64,000 bases of DNA from Hydractinia symbiolongicarpus (GCF_029227915.1 NC_079882.1:8184001-8248000), one strand, 5' to 3'; shown: positions 1-11,780, counted from the first letter of the stretch. Numbers and translations are program-made. The notes: a model not told the origin generated them from the sequence alone.

Positions 1-318
1 TGTAGTACAAATGTGCAAAATGTGATTTGTGAAAATTAAGAAACGAAGACGTTTTAGCATATCCATTTATAAATATCATTGCTTGTGGTGTAGCGATATT
101 TTGGAAATGTTTTATTATACCTGTGACATGAATAAAATCTTTTTAAGTTTAAGATATCTAAGATTTGACCATAAAGTTGGATCCAACAAGTTTGAAAACA
201 AAAAAAAATAGAAGTAGGCGAAAGAAATAAAAAGGTTAAGACTACGTTCATCGGTTTAGAATTAACAATAGAGACTAAATCCAAAATGTGATTCCGTGGT
301 ATTAATATTTAGACTAGG

Positions 319-690
319 GTGAACACAGCAAAGTCTAAAGTCATGATTAGTAGCATTGCAGCCATATGTGACCTTGTAGTTGGAAAGTGGCCTTGTGGAG
401 TTTTCAGGAAAGGGGTTATTAATAACTCAATTTTTTGTCAGACTTGCAAGCATTGGGTACATAAAAAGTGCAGTAGTATTGGTAGAAAGTTAAGAGCTGA
501 CATTCAGTTTGTATGCAAGCGTTGCAAAGGTGAGATTATAGAGAATGAAGCCTTTCCAGCTTTAATGATGTACAACAGTGGCTCGTTAGAGATAGTTAAG
601 AACTTCTGTTACTTAGGTGATATGTTCTTTGGGATTGTAGCTAAAGTATCAATTGAAAAAGAGCTAGGTATTACAATAGTAATTTCGTAG
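319..690 (+). pseudogene. LINE-derived zinc-finger ORF fragment
   Basis: This open stretch of about 123 codons contains a PHD/RING-like cysteine-histidine cluster (C-x2-C, then HWVHKKC, then CKRC) followed by a segment ending in FCYLGDMF. In my knowledge of cnidarian repeats, that order (zinc finger just before a 'CYLGD' block) is typical of the C-terminal part of non-LTR retrotransposon proteins, and no reverse-transcriptase core precedes it here. One expected first-finger cysteine reads as Phe (CGVF rather than CGVC). I read it as a truncated retroelement remnant and not as a host gene; the identification rests on motif recall only. Confidence 0.55.
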
Positions 691-906
691 AAAAACAATC
701 TTATTTATAATCCTAGGAATTTTTAAACCAGTGCGGGATTTACCTAGAAGGTAAGTTTTTATTTTTTTGTTTAAAATCATTTATATCGGGCCGTAAAAAT
801 TTGTTCAAACTAACAACATGCCCAAATTTGAATGGTCTAGCTAGCATAATTATCAGTTATTTAAATTTACAGTGCTTCCATTTTGTTGTCACAATGCATA
901 TAAAAA
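690..906 (+). repeat. Direct duplication, left copy
   Basis: The sequence starts with an AAAAACAATCTTATTT block and ends at ATGCATATAA. It recurs about 690 bp downstream at 1384-1643 with the same order of landmarks, including CAACATGCCCAAATTTGAAT and TAGCTAGCATAATTATCA. It lies upstream of the partial secreted-protein locus at 1.9 kb, and both copies end in a TATATAA-like string, so the copies may be duplicated promoter regions. No coding content was recognised. Confidence 0.7.
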
Positions 907-1383
907 GTTAGGGTTTTTGGTGATGACCTTGTAAATGCTGCAATAGTGCTAGACAAAGAAGAGGAGTTAAATGCGTTGCTATCTCCAACCGTTCCTTTCT
1001 TTGCACTATATTTCTGGCATATTAACCTTCGTCAGACTTTACAGATTGTGTCTCGTCGCCGGTCCCTAAGACTCCAGGCCGGGAGATATTTTGCTTGAGA
1101 CACAAAACTGAAACTTATCTTGTAAAAAAATTTGTAAAAAATTGTACATGTTCTACTTTTTAAATTTGTCGTCGACTAATCTGTTTTTGTTTCTTATATG
1201 AAGAAATTGCAACTGGTCCACACACTTCATATAAAATTCGAATAGACAAATTAAATCAATAAAGGAGTAATACACGATCAATTTTAAACTCAAAGTTTTA
1301 AAATGGAATCCGACTAAATAGATCGTGCAACGCCAACTTAAGCATCAATTAAGTCATGATTAGGTATCGCAGTGGTGATTCGG

Positions 1384-1643
1384 TAAAAAAACAATCTTAT
1401 TTCTACTCCCTAGGACTCTATAAAACAAGGCGAGCACGCACCCATAACAAGAAAAATGCTTTTAGAAGGAAGTCCAATTGATAAGAAGGTAAATTTTTAA
1501 TTTGTGTAAAATCATTTATATCAGGCGGTAAAAATTTATTCAAACCAACAACATGCCCAAATTTGAATAGTCTAGCTAGCATAATTATCAATTTTTAAAT
1601 TTTCAAAAGTGCGTCCATTTTTGTTGTCACAATGTATATAAGA
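1384..1643 (+). repeat. Direct duplication, right copy
   Basis: This is the second copy of the block at 690-906. It has diverged through small insertions and ends in GTATATAAGAC, a TATA-like string about 240 bp before the first recognised exon at 1885. It may hold the promoter of the locus at 1.9-2.4 kb. That is inferred from position only. Confidence 0.65.
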
Positions 1644-1884
1644 CATTTTTAGCTGCTTTAATATATGCTTTGTTTCCATCGATACATTTATCTTGCTGTG
1701 TATAAATTGCTTTCTCACATAACTTACCTTTTGACTTTCCCATCTTTTTTTATCGTGACGTGTAGTGCATAAGTGGAACACTCAGGCTGTGTCTATATTT
1801 ATTTGGAATTCCAAGGTAATGTAAGAATATAACTTAATGCTTTTTTAACATGCATAGGTATTGTTTTGAGACAAAACCATTCAG

Positions 1885-2408
1885 TTTCTGAAGGAGCAGT
1901 AAAGGAGGAAAATGTTAGTTCCGAGGTTAATGAAATACCTGAAATCTTTAACAAGGGAAGTAAGTATTTCCATTAGTGACGTTGCTACCAATAAAAACCA
2001 CAGATATAAGGACAGACTTTCACTTTAACAACAATACCATGGAAGTATCTCGTTTATAAAGAGTGCAACAGACTGATAAAGACAAATACATACTATTTGT
2101 ATTGTTTAGAAAGTGAACTCAACAATGTAATAAGTGAGGGTAAACTTATTAGAACCGGAAGTAAAAAAAAATACTATCAAACTATCATACAGAGTAATCT
2201 TTCTTACGAAGACGCACTCAACCGCATATTTAATCCGATGGTGCCAAATACATATTCGCCAAAAGAAAAGGTGATAGTTGGTGATGCATTGAATGGAACG
2301 ACACTCACTTTACGTAACGAGAGTACGAGTGATAGCGGTCCAACATTGGATTATATCAACAAGATGGGGCACATATACAAAATTAGACTGGTAAATTATA
2401 GCATATAA
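1885..2408 (+). CDS. Partial modular secreted precursor with unidentified C-terminal domain (locus D)
   Basis: Two exons are supported. Exon 1885-1959 follows a TTCAG acceptor and ends at a GTAAGT donor; it encodes about 25 acidic residues (start VSEGAVKEEN). Exon 2110-2408 follows a TTGTTTAG acceptor and runs to a stop. Both junctions are phase 1. The second exon encodes about 100 residues clearly related to the last exon of the locus at 3.9-5.8 kb: both share E/DLNN near the start, an I(R)QSNL(S/T)Y motif, a TLTLR motif, GPTLD and a final K(I/L)RL. I found no signal-peptide exon upstream and no cationic exon between the two. The locus may therefore be missing its start, or the first exon may lie in a part I failed to read. 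An AATAAA polyadenylation-like signal lies near 2665. Function is unknown. Confidence 0.6.
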
Positions 2409-3917
2409 TTTTGTAATTTTGTAGGAAATTGCTAAGTCTCTTTTACAAATGTGTTACTCATACGATTAATTTCTAGTTGAACGAGACCAAGAATGAAGAT
2501 GTAGAAGATGAAATTAAAGACCATAAACGCGGGATGAATTAATACTCGACGATATGCCGAATTTGCTGCTCATATTGAGATCTTGAAAGATTTATTATTG
2601 CCTATAAAATACTTATAAATATCTTTCAAATTTTTGTTATTTTTTGTTCAGATATTTCACACCAATAAAACCCTATACAGACCATCCGTAGTCCACAGTT
2701 TGATAATAAATATTTAGCGGGATATAGAGACAATCCCTTAAATTACAGGAATCTTAACGAGTCAAATAATTTTAAGGCGGTAAGCATCAAAAATGTATTG
2801 AGACATCGGCGTTCCCGATTTGATTAAATTTTTGCAGCCTATCAACTGCGAAGCCATTTTCGAAAAATTATGAACTAGGTTGTAGTAATCAATTCTACAC
2901 TGGTATTGTCGTACTGGAATCTGATTTGGTCCATACAGCATTATAGCAAGTAATTATCAAACCCAATGCATATGCAAAAAGTGAAACAAGCTCGCAAAGC
3001 ATTATAGGATAGTGCCAAAATAGATAAACAACATTGGTAATTAGGATACAGTTTACCCAAAGAACAAACTATTTAATTAAAAATCCGGTCACTAATTACT
3101 GTGTGATCTATTATTAGAAAACACATAGTCGTGTCTCTGTTTTGATGATCTTTTTAAACGTGCAGTCAACTTATTGTAGGACCAACACTAAAAAACCACA
3201 CAGCAAGATGCATATAAAAATAAGGCGTGTTTTAATATTCTATAGATATCTTTTGCTAGATGGCTAGATCCATTTATGCTTTCCTATTTGCTTCCACTGT
3301 TTAGGACAATCTTCTTTGATTAAAAGTAATAACTAAGTAAAGCCACAAAAAGAAAGAGCTGGTAAAAGGACTCATGTCTAAAACAAAACAAATGTAATTT
3401 AATTTATTGATAAAGGATAAGCTTTTAAAAGAAAATATACCAAACATTGAGTTGGGAGTGTTGTTACTACTGGTTACCATATAAAAGTCATTAAAAAGAT
3501 CTCCAATATTCTCATGTTATTCCAATGTCTTGAAACACTTGGAAGTTTGCTTAATTCATTTCGTAAAAGGTGACCTTTTTTGGTACCAGTATATACTAAT
3601 TTCAGATGTTGTTGTACTTATGACCTTGATCATGTAAACAAATTTTTAATATTTAAGTGAACAAACTGAATTTTGCATCATAATCAAGCATATTAGATCT
3701 TTCCAGTAATTGACTTAATTACGCTTCCCTCTTTCTGTTCATTTATATTCTCATTATCTTTATTATCCTCTTAAAATGGTGCTATGATAAGGCTATGTGA
3801 CAAAGACAATGTAAATTGCGTTGCTGAGGTGTTCCACACTTTGCAATAAAGGAGAAATTTTAATCAGACTTTAATCATTTCAGAATAAGACAAGAATAGA
3901 CAGGCAAGATAGAAAAG
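2409..3917. other. Intergenic, no gene recognised
   Basis: This is AT-rich sequence with no ORF over 60 codons that I can support. The only signal is an AATAAA-like motif near 2665, which could serve the upstream locus. Confidence 0.6.
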
Positions 3918-5848
3918 ATGAAGTCTTTTTTAGCAGTATTCATTTTGGTTGAAGTAGCGGGTCAGTATAATTTAATAATCAGTATAATTTTGATTTTACC
4001 TTTCCATTTTTTTCTTATTTTAATGTGTATTATTTATTGTAGACACTCGTCATCATGTGACATTAGCGTATAGAAATTACATTAACCTCGTTTTTATTAT
4101 TTTTGTTATCATGAAAGGTGCAACAGATATAAAAATGGCCTAGTTTTTATATTATAAACATGGTGTGACGACGTGAATATGTATATTTTCTCCTTTGTTA
4201 ATTATCAATACATGACGTTCTAATTATATAATATGTAAAAGAAAAATGCAACAATTTTTATTGTGTTTATATGATAATGTTTCTTGGTTTAGCTTTCAAA
4301 TACCCACAAGAACGCGAAAGATTCACTGGATAGGAAAATGACTTAGTACAAAGTGATGGTAATTAAGAATGAATATATTTTCTCCTTTGTTAACTGTCAA
4401 CAAATTACAACATTTTGATTATGTCATATAATGAAGAAAATGTTAAGCTTTGCACTGTGTTTATATGATAATGTTTCTTGGTTTAGCTTTCAAATACCCA
4501 CAAGAACGCAAAAGATTCACTGGATACGAAAATGACTTATTCAAAAGCGATGGTAATTAAGAATGAATATATTTTTTTTTGTTAACTATAAATAGACCTG
4601 GCGTTTGAGAACGGTAAAAGGCTTTACTTTTAACAAAAATAGTTGTTTTTAAAACAACCTACGATAAAAACTACGGCTTATGGAATAACTTCCTCGTTTT
4701 ATTGGGGTAGAAAAGAAAAGAAAAGAAAAGATAAGCGAAATTTGGACATTCTCACCACTTCATCATTTTTTTAATTTTTAATCTGATTTTATGTGGTTTT
4801 TTTAAATTGATTTCCTTTTTAGGTGCAGGAGATTTTATGCCTAGGCACGATCCTGTTTTTTGGAAAAAAGTTATATCAGCAGCGCACAGAGCGTACAAAC
4901 TACGTCAATTAAAATTAGCAGTGAGAAGTAAGTGTCCACTGTTTTTTAAACGAAATAGACAACTGTAATAACAAAGTTACTTTGTATTATTGCTACTTAA
5001 GTTACTCTACTCCAAGCACCCGTCATGGTAAATTCAAATAAGCATATACAATAACATTATAGCTTATAATATCACTTTATTTTATTGCATTATTTGCTTT
5101 AGCCAACATTAACATAGTAAAAAAATTTTTTATAAAATACAGAACATTTTTATAGGAGCTTTTTGTAGACGCTTTTAAAGAAAATTGTAAAAAAATAATC
5201 GACTTTGCATGCAACACACAATTTATATATAAGATTGTTATTATTACTCTTACTTATACCACTTACCAAACATTTTTGAAGTAACATGAACTTTAATAGT
5301 GAATTAGTTTAAATTAGTGACATAAAACTAGGCGGGAAATTTCTTTTCTATTTTTTGTTTTTTTTATTGCATTTTATTCAAAAGGTTAGTCTGATGCGTC
5401 TGTCCCAACCGTTGTGAGACTTCATACATCCCTAAAATATGACTCCTTCGTTTCTGTGTCGCATGTTCTGGTTTTATTCTATTTAAGGACAGAATAAATT
5501 CTCTCTGATAATGAATAACTGCATTTTTACACTAAAGTAATTGTTTTAAGTTACACATATCTTTATTTATTTATTTTTTTAGATCTTAATAACGCAATAA
5601 AAAATTCGAAAGTCATCAACAGTGGAAAAGAAGGATTCACTATCAGACAAAGTAACTTAACTTACAAAGAAGCTGAAAATTTATTTAACAGCGCAGCCAA
5701 AAATATCACTCAGCGAGGAAACAAAGTGAAGGTTGGTAAAACGAACGATGGCAGAACTTTGACACTACGAACGCAAGGTAATAATGGTCCTACATTGGAT
5801 GTCAAAGATCTTAACGGTCATGTAACAAAACTTCGGCTGATGCAGTAA
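3918..5848 (+). CDS. Modular secreted cationic precursor with unidentified C-terminal domain (locus C)
   Basis: Four exons are inferred: 3918-3960, 4487-4552, 4823-4927 and 5583-5848. Together they are 480 nt, a protein of about 159 residues, with all junctions in phase 1. Exon 1 is a signal peptide beginning MKSFLAVFILVEVAG. Exon 2 encodes a charged 22-residue piece. Exon 3 encodes about 35 residues with a HDPVFW motif followed by a strongly basic, probably amphipathic helix rich in K, R and H. Exon 4 encodes the C-terminal domain of about 88 residues (GFTIRQSNLTY, LTLR, GPTLD, ending KLRLMQ), shared with the locus at 1.9-2.4 kb. The HDPxFF-type motif and the 66-nt second exon tie it to the poly-arginine/lysozyme loci at 22.9 and 28.6 kb. 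A TTTCAG acceptor lies just before the first exon, so a leader intron or trans-spliced leader is likely. The donor of exon 1 (GTCAGT) is weak. No known family was recognised for the last domain. Confidence 0.72.
4293..4358 (+). pseudogene. Dead tandem copy of locus C exon 2
   Basis: This 66-bp exon-like segment has the same TTTAG acceptor, nearly the same sequence and the same GATG|GTAATT donor as the live exon at 4487-4552, 194 bp downstream. In the required phase it contains two stop codons (TAG after ...FTG, and another about 15 bases on). It is a duplicated exon that must be skipped for a full-length product. The flanking intron sequence is duplicated with it. Confidence 0.75.
4711..4730 (+). 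repeat. (AAAAG)n microsatellite
   Basis: Four tandem AAAAG units lie in intron 2 of locus C. Confidence 0.9.
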
Positions 5849-7098
5849 TACATCACCCATATCCTAAACTACTGCACAACAAGAAATATTGTTTTCTATC
5901 TGTGTACAACATCAAGATCACTTCTTTTTAGCTTTGATTTGATTCATAATGTTTTTACGTTGGCGGGTCTAGATTATTATTTTTGCGAGTATATCACCTT
6001 ATTGCATGGTCTGAAGTGTGAATAGCATTTGAATTTGCAAAACAGAGATGATGAACTTTCTCTTTTAAAAAGAAACATCAGAAAATATTCCATGACTATT
6101 AGAAAAAGGATAAATCATTTAGTCCTATATTTAGCCTAGGCAAAAATTCTCCACCTATGAGACTTGGCATCTATAGAGTAACATATTTTTATATTTTTTT
6201 GCATGTTTTTTTTGCTACTGATATTATATCATCTGAAACATTGATCAAGAATAACTGTAATGGTTTCTTTTATTTCTGTTATGTTTGTGCACTGTTTGTG
6301 AATTGAGATGGATGAAACCAGACGTGTAAATTAAAAAAAACTTAACACTACCTTCAAATAAGTACTTACTGAAGTAGTCTACGAGTTTAAAATTTACACA
6401 CGCATTTGTTTCTGCACAATAAGACTAAACATAACATCTAAAAACGAAAGGGTGTATGTGTTTTAGCTGTCATTGAAAATGCGTCTTAAAGAAAATCAAA
6501 GCAAGCTCACTGAACTGTTGTTTCAACTATACTACAATAATATAGTTCTTATCTATTTATATTTCTTAACCATACGCGCTCTCCATGAATTTCTTAAGGT
6601 ACTTTTCAGTGCGCTTTAGAACTAGTGTAGCTCTTTGATATAAACGATAAGTATATTTTGCTTATCTGACGATGATATAAATTATTCAAAATTCAAAATT
6701 TTTCATGAACCGGGTGAGCAAAAGTAAAATTTATTAGGCTTTAAAATTAGATGAAAGTTTTTACAGCGCGGAATACTTCTTTCTAACTTACATATAAGTC
6801 TTTAAGGCAAAAATGTAGCTAAGCAGCATTAATTTACTCCAAAGATGGCGAAATGAGAATTTTTAGGGAGAAAGATTATTTATACAAAATTTCCAATGAG
6901 AAATTTTCCAAAATATTCCCCGACTAATGTGCTAAAATTATTTAATGCGGATAGTTAAGTCTTTGTATTTATAATTCGCAATGACCCAACAGTTAATAAA
7001 ATTTTACAAAAAATTGTTTCAATTTTGACACAACTTTTATTTCAACTTCAATTTACCATAACTCAAGAACAAATACAAACTAGATGCTCAATCCAGGT
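5849..7098. other. Intergenic, no gene recognised
   Basis: This is AT-rich sequence downstream of locus C. I see no supportable ORF. A TTTATT string at 7036-7041 reads AATAAA on the minus strand and probably belongs to the minus-strand gene ending at 7099. Confidence 0.6.
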
Positions 7099-7332
7099 TC
7101 ATTTGATAGAAAAATACCTAATACCTAATGCCGTATTTGCGTTTGGGCGTCCGTCGCCTCCAGCCAGGAAAATTACTTGTGGCGCAGCTAGGCGGGCCTG
7201 TAAAACGCCCTGGCTATCCAGTATATATACGGGACCAGCACCAACGCCATCAGTTAAGTGGGTATCGGGTGAAAGAGCTATAAGTATTACAATTGTGGCC
7301 AACAGGACAGGCTTATTAGCAAGTACTTTCAT
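7099..7332 (-). CDS. Small secreted peptide precursor, GC-rich, unidentified
   Basis: This single-exon ORF encodes 77 residues. It starts with MKVLANKPVLLATIVILIAL, a basic N-tip plus hydrophobic core typical of a signal peptide. A mature part of about 50 residues follows, rich in Gly, Ala, Leu and Asn with no cysteine (motifs GAGPVYILD, RLAAPQVIFLAGG, GRPNANTALG). A canonical AATAAA lies about 58 nt downstream on the minus strand (7036-7041). By eye the coding core at 7125-7285 is roughly half G+C, while its surroundings are about one third. The opposite strand is also open over this stretch, but that ORF lacks a signal peptide. I do not recognise the family. Sitting among secreted-precursor loci, it could be an antimicrobial or signalling peptide, but that is inference. 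Confidence 0.55.
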   Translation of the reverse strand: MKVLANKPVLLATIVILIALSPDTHLTDGVGAGPVYILDSQGVLQARLAAPQVIFLAGGDGRPNANTALGIRYFSIK

Positions 7333-8018
7333 TTACAGAAATACTTTTTAACATCAATATAGGAACAATTAAACTTTTTTTAATTTTACCAATTTGAAAT
7401 AGCGCAGTGATTTTTTGTGCTAATGATAAGTTTCTGACGAATCATGACAGTGCGTAATTGATGCATACACTTTTAGTGCATTGTAAACAAGATGGATGAG
7501 CATAAGCTTGATTTAACAGAAGCTCCTCAAAAGTTTGGTGTTAAGATATCTACAGTTAATAATATCTACAGTTAATGTTAATGCTCTAGCACTTACTTAT
7601 CCAATAAAAACAGAAAAATAATTTTTTTTAAATGCTAAACAATAGCATTTAATGTACAAATCGATTTTTGATAATCAAATTAAAGATAAAAAGCCTTGCA
7701 GGTTAAAAATTTCTGCCATTAACAACAAATCATTGAACACCCTAAAATTTTAAAAAATTTAAATGTCCTTTAGTATGGTAGTTAAATTAATGCTAAATCA
7801 TAGTTAACTTTACACTGCACCGAAAAAATTAAAAATTAAGATTAAAAATTTCACATAAGTAAAAACTGCACAGAATATCGTTGAAATTGATCAAAACCTT
7901 CACAAATTTAGTTAGACAAATCCTTCTTCTCCCTCTTTTTAGTGATGTTGTGACTTTTTAGCTGGCTAAGCCCGTTGATCTGGCCGAATGCAAACTGCCC
8001 ACATGTTCACACTAGACA

Positions 8019-8034
8019 ATGATAGACACACTAG
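8019..8034 (+). repeat. Target-site duplication of LINE (3' side of element)
   Basis: The 16-base string ATGATAGACACACTAG is present here and again at 11765-11780, bracketing the LINE insertion. Confidence 0.9.
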
Positions 8035-8217
8035 TAGTAGTAGTAGTAGTATTTATTTCGTGTGAGATACCTGTATATTTTACATTAAATAAATACCTAC
8101 GGGGAGACCATCAGATAGTATAAATACTAATGTAGGTGATGGCCACCTATATAAGTTCAAAAGATTGCAATAAGCAGTATGACACTACAAAAAAAAAATT
8201 TTTTAGTAAAATCTTTT

Positions 8218-10413
8218 TTATGCAGTGGAGAGATTAGTGTTATAGCAATCCAGAAGATAAGTTTTGCAGATTTTTTTTAGTTGTTTTAGAGTGAGAGAGG
8301 CTAGGTCGTATTGGTGAAAGTGTTGTTGGATATTGTTCCAATTAATAATAGATTGGTAACGTATAGATTTGAGACCAAATGAGGTAGTCCTAACAGAAGG
8401 TCTAGCTAGAAGTTTAATGGATTTACTTCTTGTTGAATGATTAGATGAATGGCAGACCAATTTAAAAATATCACAAATATTACCTGGAGAATGCAGATTT
8501 ATAATATTAAAAGTTAAAATAATGTTGAGAAATTTTATAAGATCTGAAAGAGTAAGAATATTAAGATTAAGAAAAATAGGATTTGATGGTGAGTTAAATT
8601 TAGAAAAAGTAATGATTCGGAGAGCAGCTTTTTGTAAGCGAAAAATTCTACACGACTTTGAAGTGAGACCCCACACTTGCGGACTATAAGAAATATGAGA
8701 AGAAAATAATGCATGGTAAATTGAAAGTAGGATATCCTTAGGCACATAATATCTTAGTTTGCAAAGAGCTCCATTTGTTTTTCTTAATTTATTGCCAATA
8801 TAAGATATGTGGAAATCCCAATCTAGAAATTCATCTATTAATATACCTAAATATCTTACATGAGATGAGAATTCAAGTTTTTTTCCATTTAATTTCAGCC
8901 TTATATCATAGTTGACTGCTTTATTTCTTTGCCTAAATAGGATGACTTCAGTCTTTGCTACATTTAATGCTATTTTATTTGCAGTTAGCCATTTATATAT
9001 ACATTTTAAATCTATATTTAAATGCTTCTGCATTTTTTTCAGATTATGGTTAGCATATAACATGCAAGTGTCGTCTGCAAAATGAAAAATTTCTGAAAAA
9101 ATTATTGAGTTAATTAAATCATTAATATAAAGTAAAAATAAAATAGGACCAAGAACGGAACCTTGGGGAACTCCATGTTTAATAAAAAGTTTTTTAGATT
9201 TGGTGTTAGTTAGGGAGATATATTGTACCCTATCGCTGAGATAGGAGCGAAACCAGGAGTTTGTTACACCTCTAATTCCATAATGTTCAAGCTTTGAAAG
9301 GAGAATTTCGTGTGATACAGTATCAAAGGCCTTTTGAAGGTCTATGAAGATTCCACATGCAAACTTACAATTATCTAAATTTTGTCGAATAGTTTCAGTG
9401 AGACTAATTAGTGCATGGGTGGTTGAATGTTTGGTCCTAAATCCAAATTGTTTATTGGTTATAATTTTATTAGAATCTAGGAAAGAAATTAATCGGTTTT
9501 TAATTATTTTTTCAAAGATCTTATCCAAATTGCTTAATAATGATATGGGTCTATAATTATTTGGATCAAGAGGAGACCCTTTATTCTTGTAGATTGGTAT
9601 GACACTAACCATCTTTAATATGTTTGGGAATACACCTTGTTGTAGGGAAAGATTAAAAAGTTTGGTTAATATTGCAGAAATTGCTATATTGGCTTGTTTT
9701 AAGATAAGATTAGGGACACTGTTTGGGCCCGATGCTTTGGTTAAATCAAGGTTATTTATGATCTTTAAAACTTCTTCTATTGTTACAGGGTTAAAGAATA
9801 ATGAGTTACTATTATTATTTTTTAGGTAAGATGAAAAGTGTGTATTGTTATGTGGAATTTGGTTTCTAATTTTATCTGCAACAGAAGTAAAATGTTCATT
9901 AAAAGCATTAGCTACAGTTAATTTTTCAGAGATTATTTTATCATTTATTTTTAAGGAAGAAGTGCTAGATCTACTGTTGTTATCTTTATTATTTAAAATA
10001 TCCTTTATACCTTTCCAAATTTTTCTACTGTTATTTTTGTTGATTAAGAAAAATTCTTTATAATAGTTTGATTTTGAGTTCCTGATAAGATTAACTATAC
10101 GATTTCTGTAAAATTTATATTGGTTTTGATAATATAATTTTTTTTCTTGGTTTTTAGCTTTGATTAACTTTTTATAGTAATTATTGCGGATGTTAATGTA
10201 TTTTAGAATAGCTCTAGTGACCCAAGGTTTATTTCTATTACTTAATTGTTTTTTTGATAGTTTTTTATTAGGGGTATGTCTACTTACAATTTGGTCTAAT
10301 TGATTAAAAAAAAGGTTAAAAGAGTTATTTACATTATTTTCATTTAAAAGCAAAGTAGAATCCCAATCTATAGATTCTATGTCATTTATTACGGCATTAA
10401 TGTTTAAATTTTT
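8218..10413 (-). pseudogene. LINE ORF, reverse transcriptase part
   Basis: This continues the same frame after the TAG at 10414-10416, with no other stop until 8218. It encodes more than 700 residues with the usual reverse-transcriptase blocks: KASGPNSVPN, PNNYRPISLL, QFGFRTKHST, IDLQKAFDTV, GVPQGSVLGP and the catalytic FADDT. A C-terminal segment with LRYLGILID-like and thumb motifs follows. It is read as a nearly intact polymerase-endonuclease polyprotein of the CR1/jockey group. The exact clade is uncertain without a phylogeny. Confidence 0.88.
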
Positions 10414-11553
10414 CTAATCCTTGTAATAGGTGTCTAAATTATCCTTGACTTTAAGTCTATTGTCAAAATAAATTAAAAATTGAGGAAGGTGGTCTGAAAT
10501 TGAGGTGATGATGTTACCTGAGAAATATTTTGTAAATGGATTAGATGTAAATATATTATCAATTAAAGTTTTAGATGTATTAGATATTCTGGTTGGGATT
10601 GTTATAGATGGTTGTAAAAAATTAGAATAAAGTTCATCCAGGAAATCATCAACTAGATGGTTACTTTCACATTTTAGAAGATCAATATTAAAATCTCCCA
10701 TTAAAATAAGTTTTTGTTTTTGCTTAATAGCTACTTCAAAGAAGGGTTTAAGATACAAATTAATAAATTCAGGAATTGGCATATTAGGGTGTTTATAAAT
10801 GCACCCAACAATGGTATTTTTACGATTGTTATCTAAGATTTCTACAAAAGTTGATTCTAATTTACTTTCAAGAAAGAGCAAATTTGAAAGGTCTGAGCGT
10901 ACCACTACTGTTAGCGAATTAGAAATATACAAGGAAGTACCTCCTGCATTGCTGCTTGAAAGGTTATGAAATCCTCTATAACCTTTTAAAATTGGTGTTA
11001 TTGAGTACTTACTAAGTCTAGTTTCACTGAAGCCTAACACATCAAAGTCAATATTGAGAGAGTTCAGAAGAATGTTGATATTATCAATATTCTTGGGAAG
11101 AGAACAAGTATTAAGATGAAAATAAGAAAAATTAGGTGTAAGGTCCGAAGAAGAAAGCTGTTCAAGAGTAGAGTTAAAGCTGTTATATTCATAATATTTA
11201 CAATTAGTAAACCGTTCATCTTCATCATCAACATTATTTGAAAAAGAGGTTTCAATATGAGAGTTAACGTCAGAAAAAATCTGACTTTTTTGTGCCTCAA
11301 ACAGAGGTGTATTGTCACTCTGGAATGGAAAAATTTCAGAATTACACTTTAAACACGACCATGCCTCATCTGAGTTATCCTTGGTGAGTTTTTTGAAGTC
11401 ATTAGAATTAAGCAAGTTACAACTTGGGTGAACCCAAAGTTTACAAAAATCACAAAAAATACAGTTAGAATTTGCCCTAATCAATTCACTGCATATACCA
11501 CAAAAAAACTTACTAATTCTTAGTTTGCGCGTTTGAGAGGGAAGCCAAAGAAC
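10414..11553 (-). pseudogene. LINE ORF, PHD finger and endonuclease part
   Basis: The frame opens after a TGA at 11554-11556 and runs to a TAG at 10414-10416. The first part holds a PHD-like finger (CGIC, CIFCDFC, WVHPSC, CLKC). The rest has the endonuclease signatures of non-LTR elements: GFSETRLS, LMGDFNIDLL and a terminal ISDHLP. No in-frame ATG precedes the finger in this copy, so the start may be lost or upstream in another frame. The following reverse-transcriptase ORF is in the same frame, so the single TAG is the only thing separating the two halves. Confidence 0.85.
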
Positions 11554-11764
11554 TCACATAAATTACTGCATGAGCATCAGACTAATTTTAGCACATCTTT
11601 GCCGCCATATTAGAAATCAATTATAGATCGTACTAACAAAAAATTTTCCTAGTTGGTAATTATACTAAAAATATTAGTAAGCGTGGAGAATCGAAAAAAT
11701 TTATTCGGCATCAGCGTTAAAGTTGAAAGTTGGAAATAGGCCAGAAAGTTTATCAAAGTGATCT

Positions 11765-11780
11765 ATGATAGACACACTAG
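11765..11780 (+). repeat. Target-site duplication of LINE (5' side of element)
   Basis: Exact copy of the 16 bases at 8019-8034. Confidence 0.9.

Larger units (their letters stand above)
8035..11764 (-). mobile_element. CR1/jockey-like non-LTR retrotransposon, apparently full length
   Basis: The 3.73-kb element lies on the minus strand and is flanked by a perfect 16-bp target-site duplication. Its 3' end is marked by a short (TAG)n run at 8034-8049, read as a 3-bp microsatellite tail on the minus strand, as is usual for CR1-like LINEs. Inside are a PHD-type zinc finger, an AP endonuclease-like domain and a reverse transcriptase. Intact target-site duplications and only one in-frame stop suggest a recent insertion. 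It lies in the secreted-precursor cluster between 7 kb and 14.7 kb. Confidence 0.9.

Noticed and set aside
7025..7351. 108-codon plus-strand ORF over the GC-rich patch
   Set aside because: It has no signal peptide or domain, and the minus strand gives a better gene with a signal peptide and an AATAAA.
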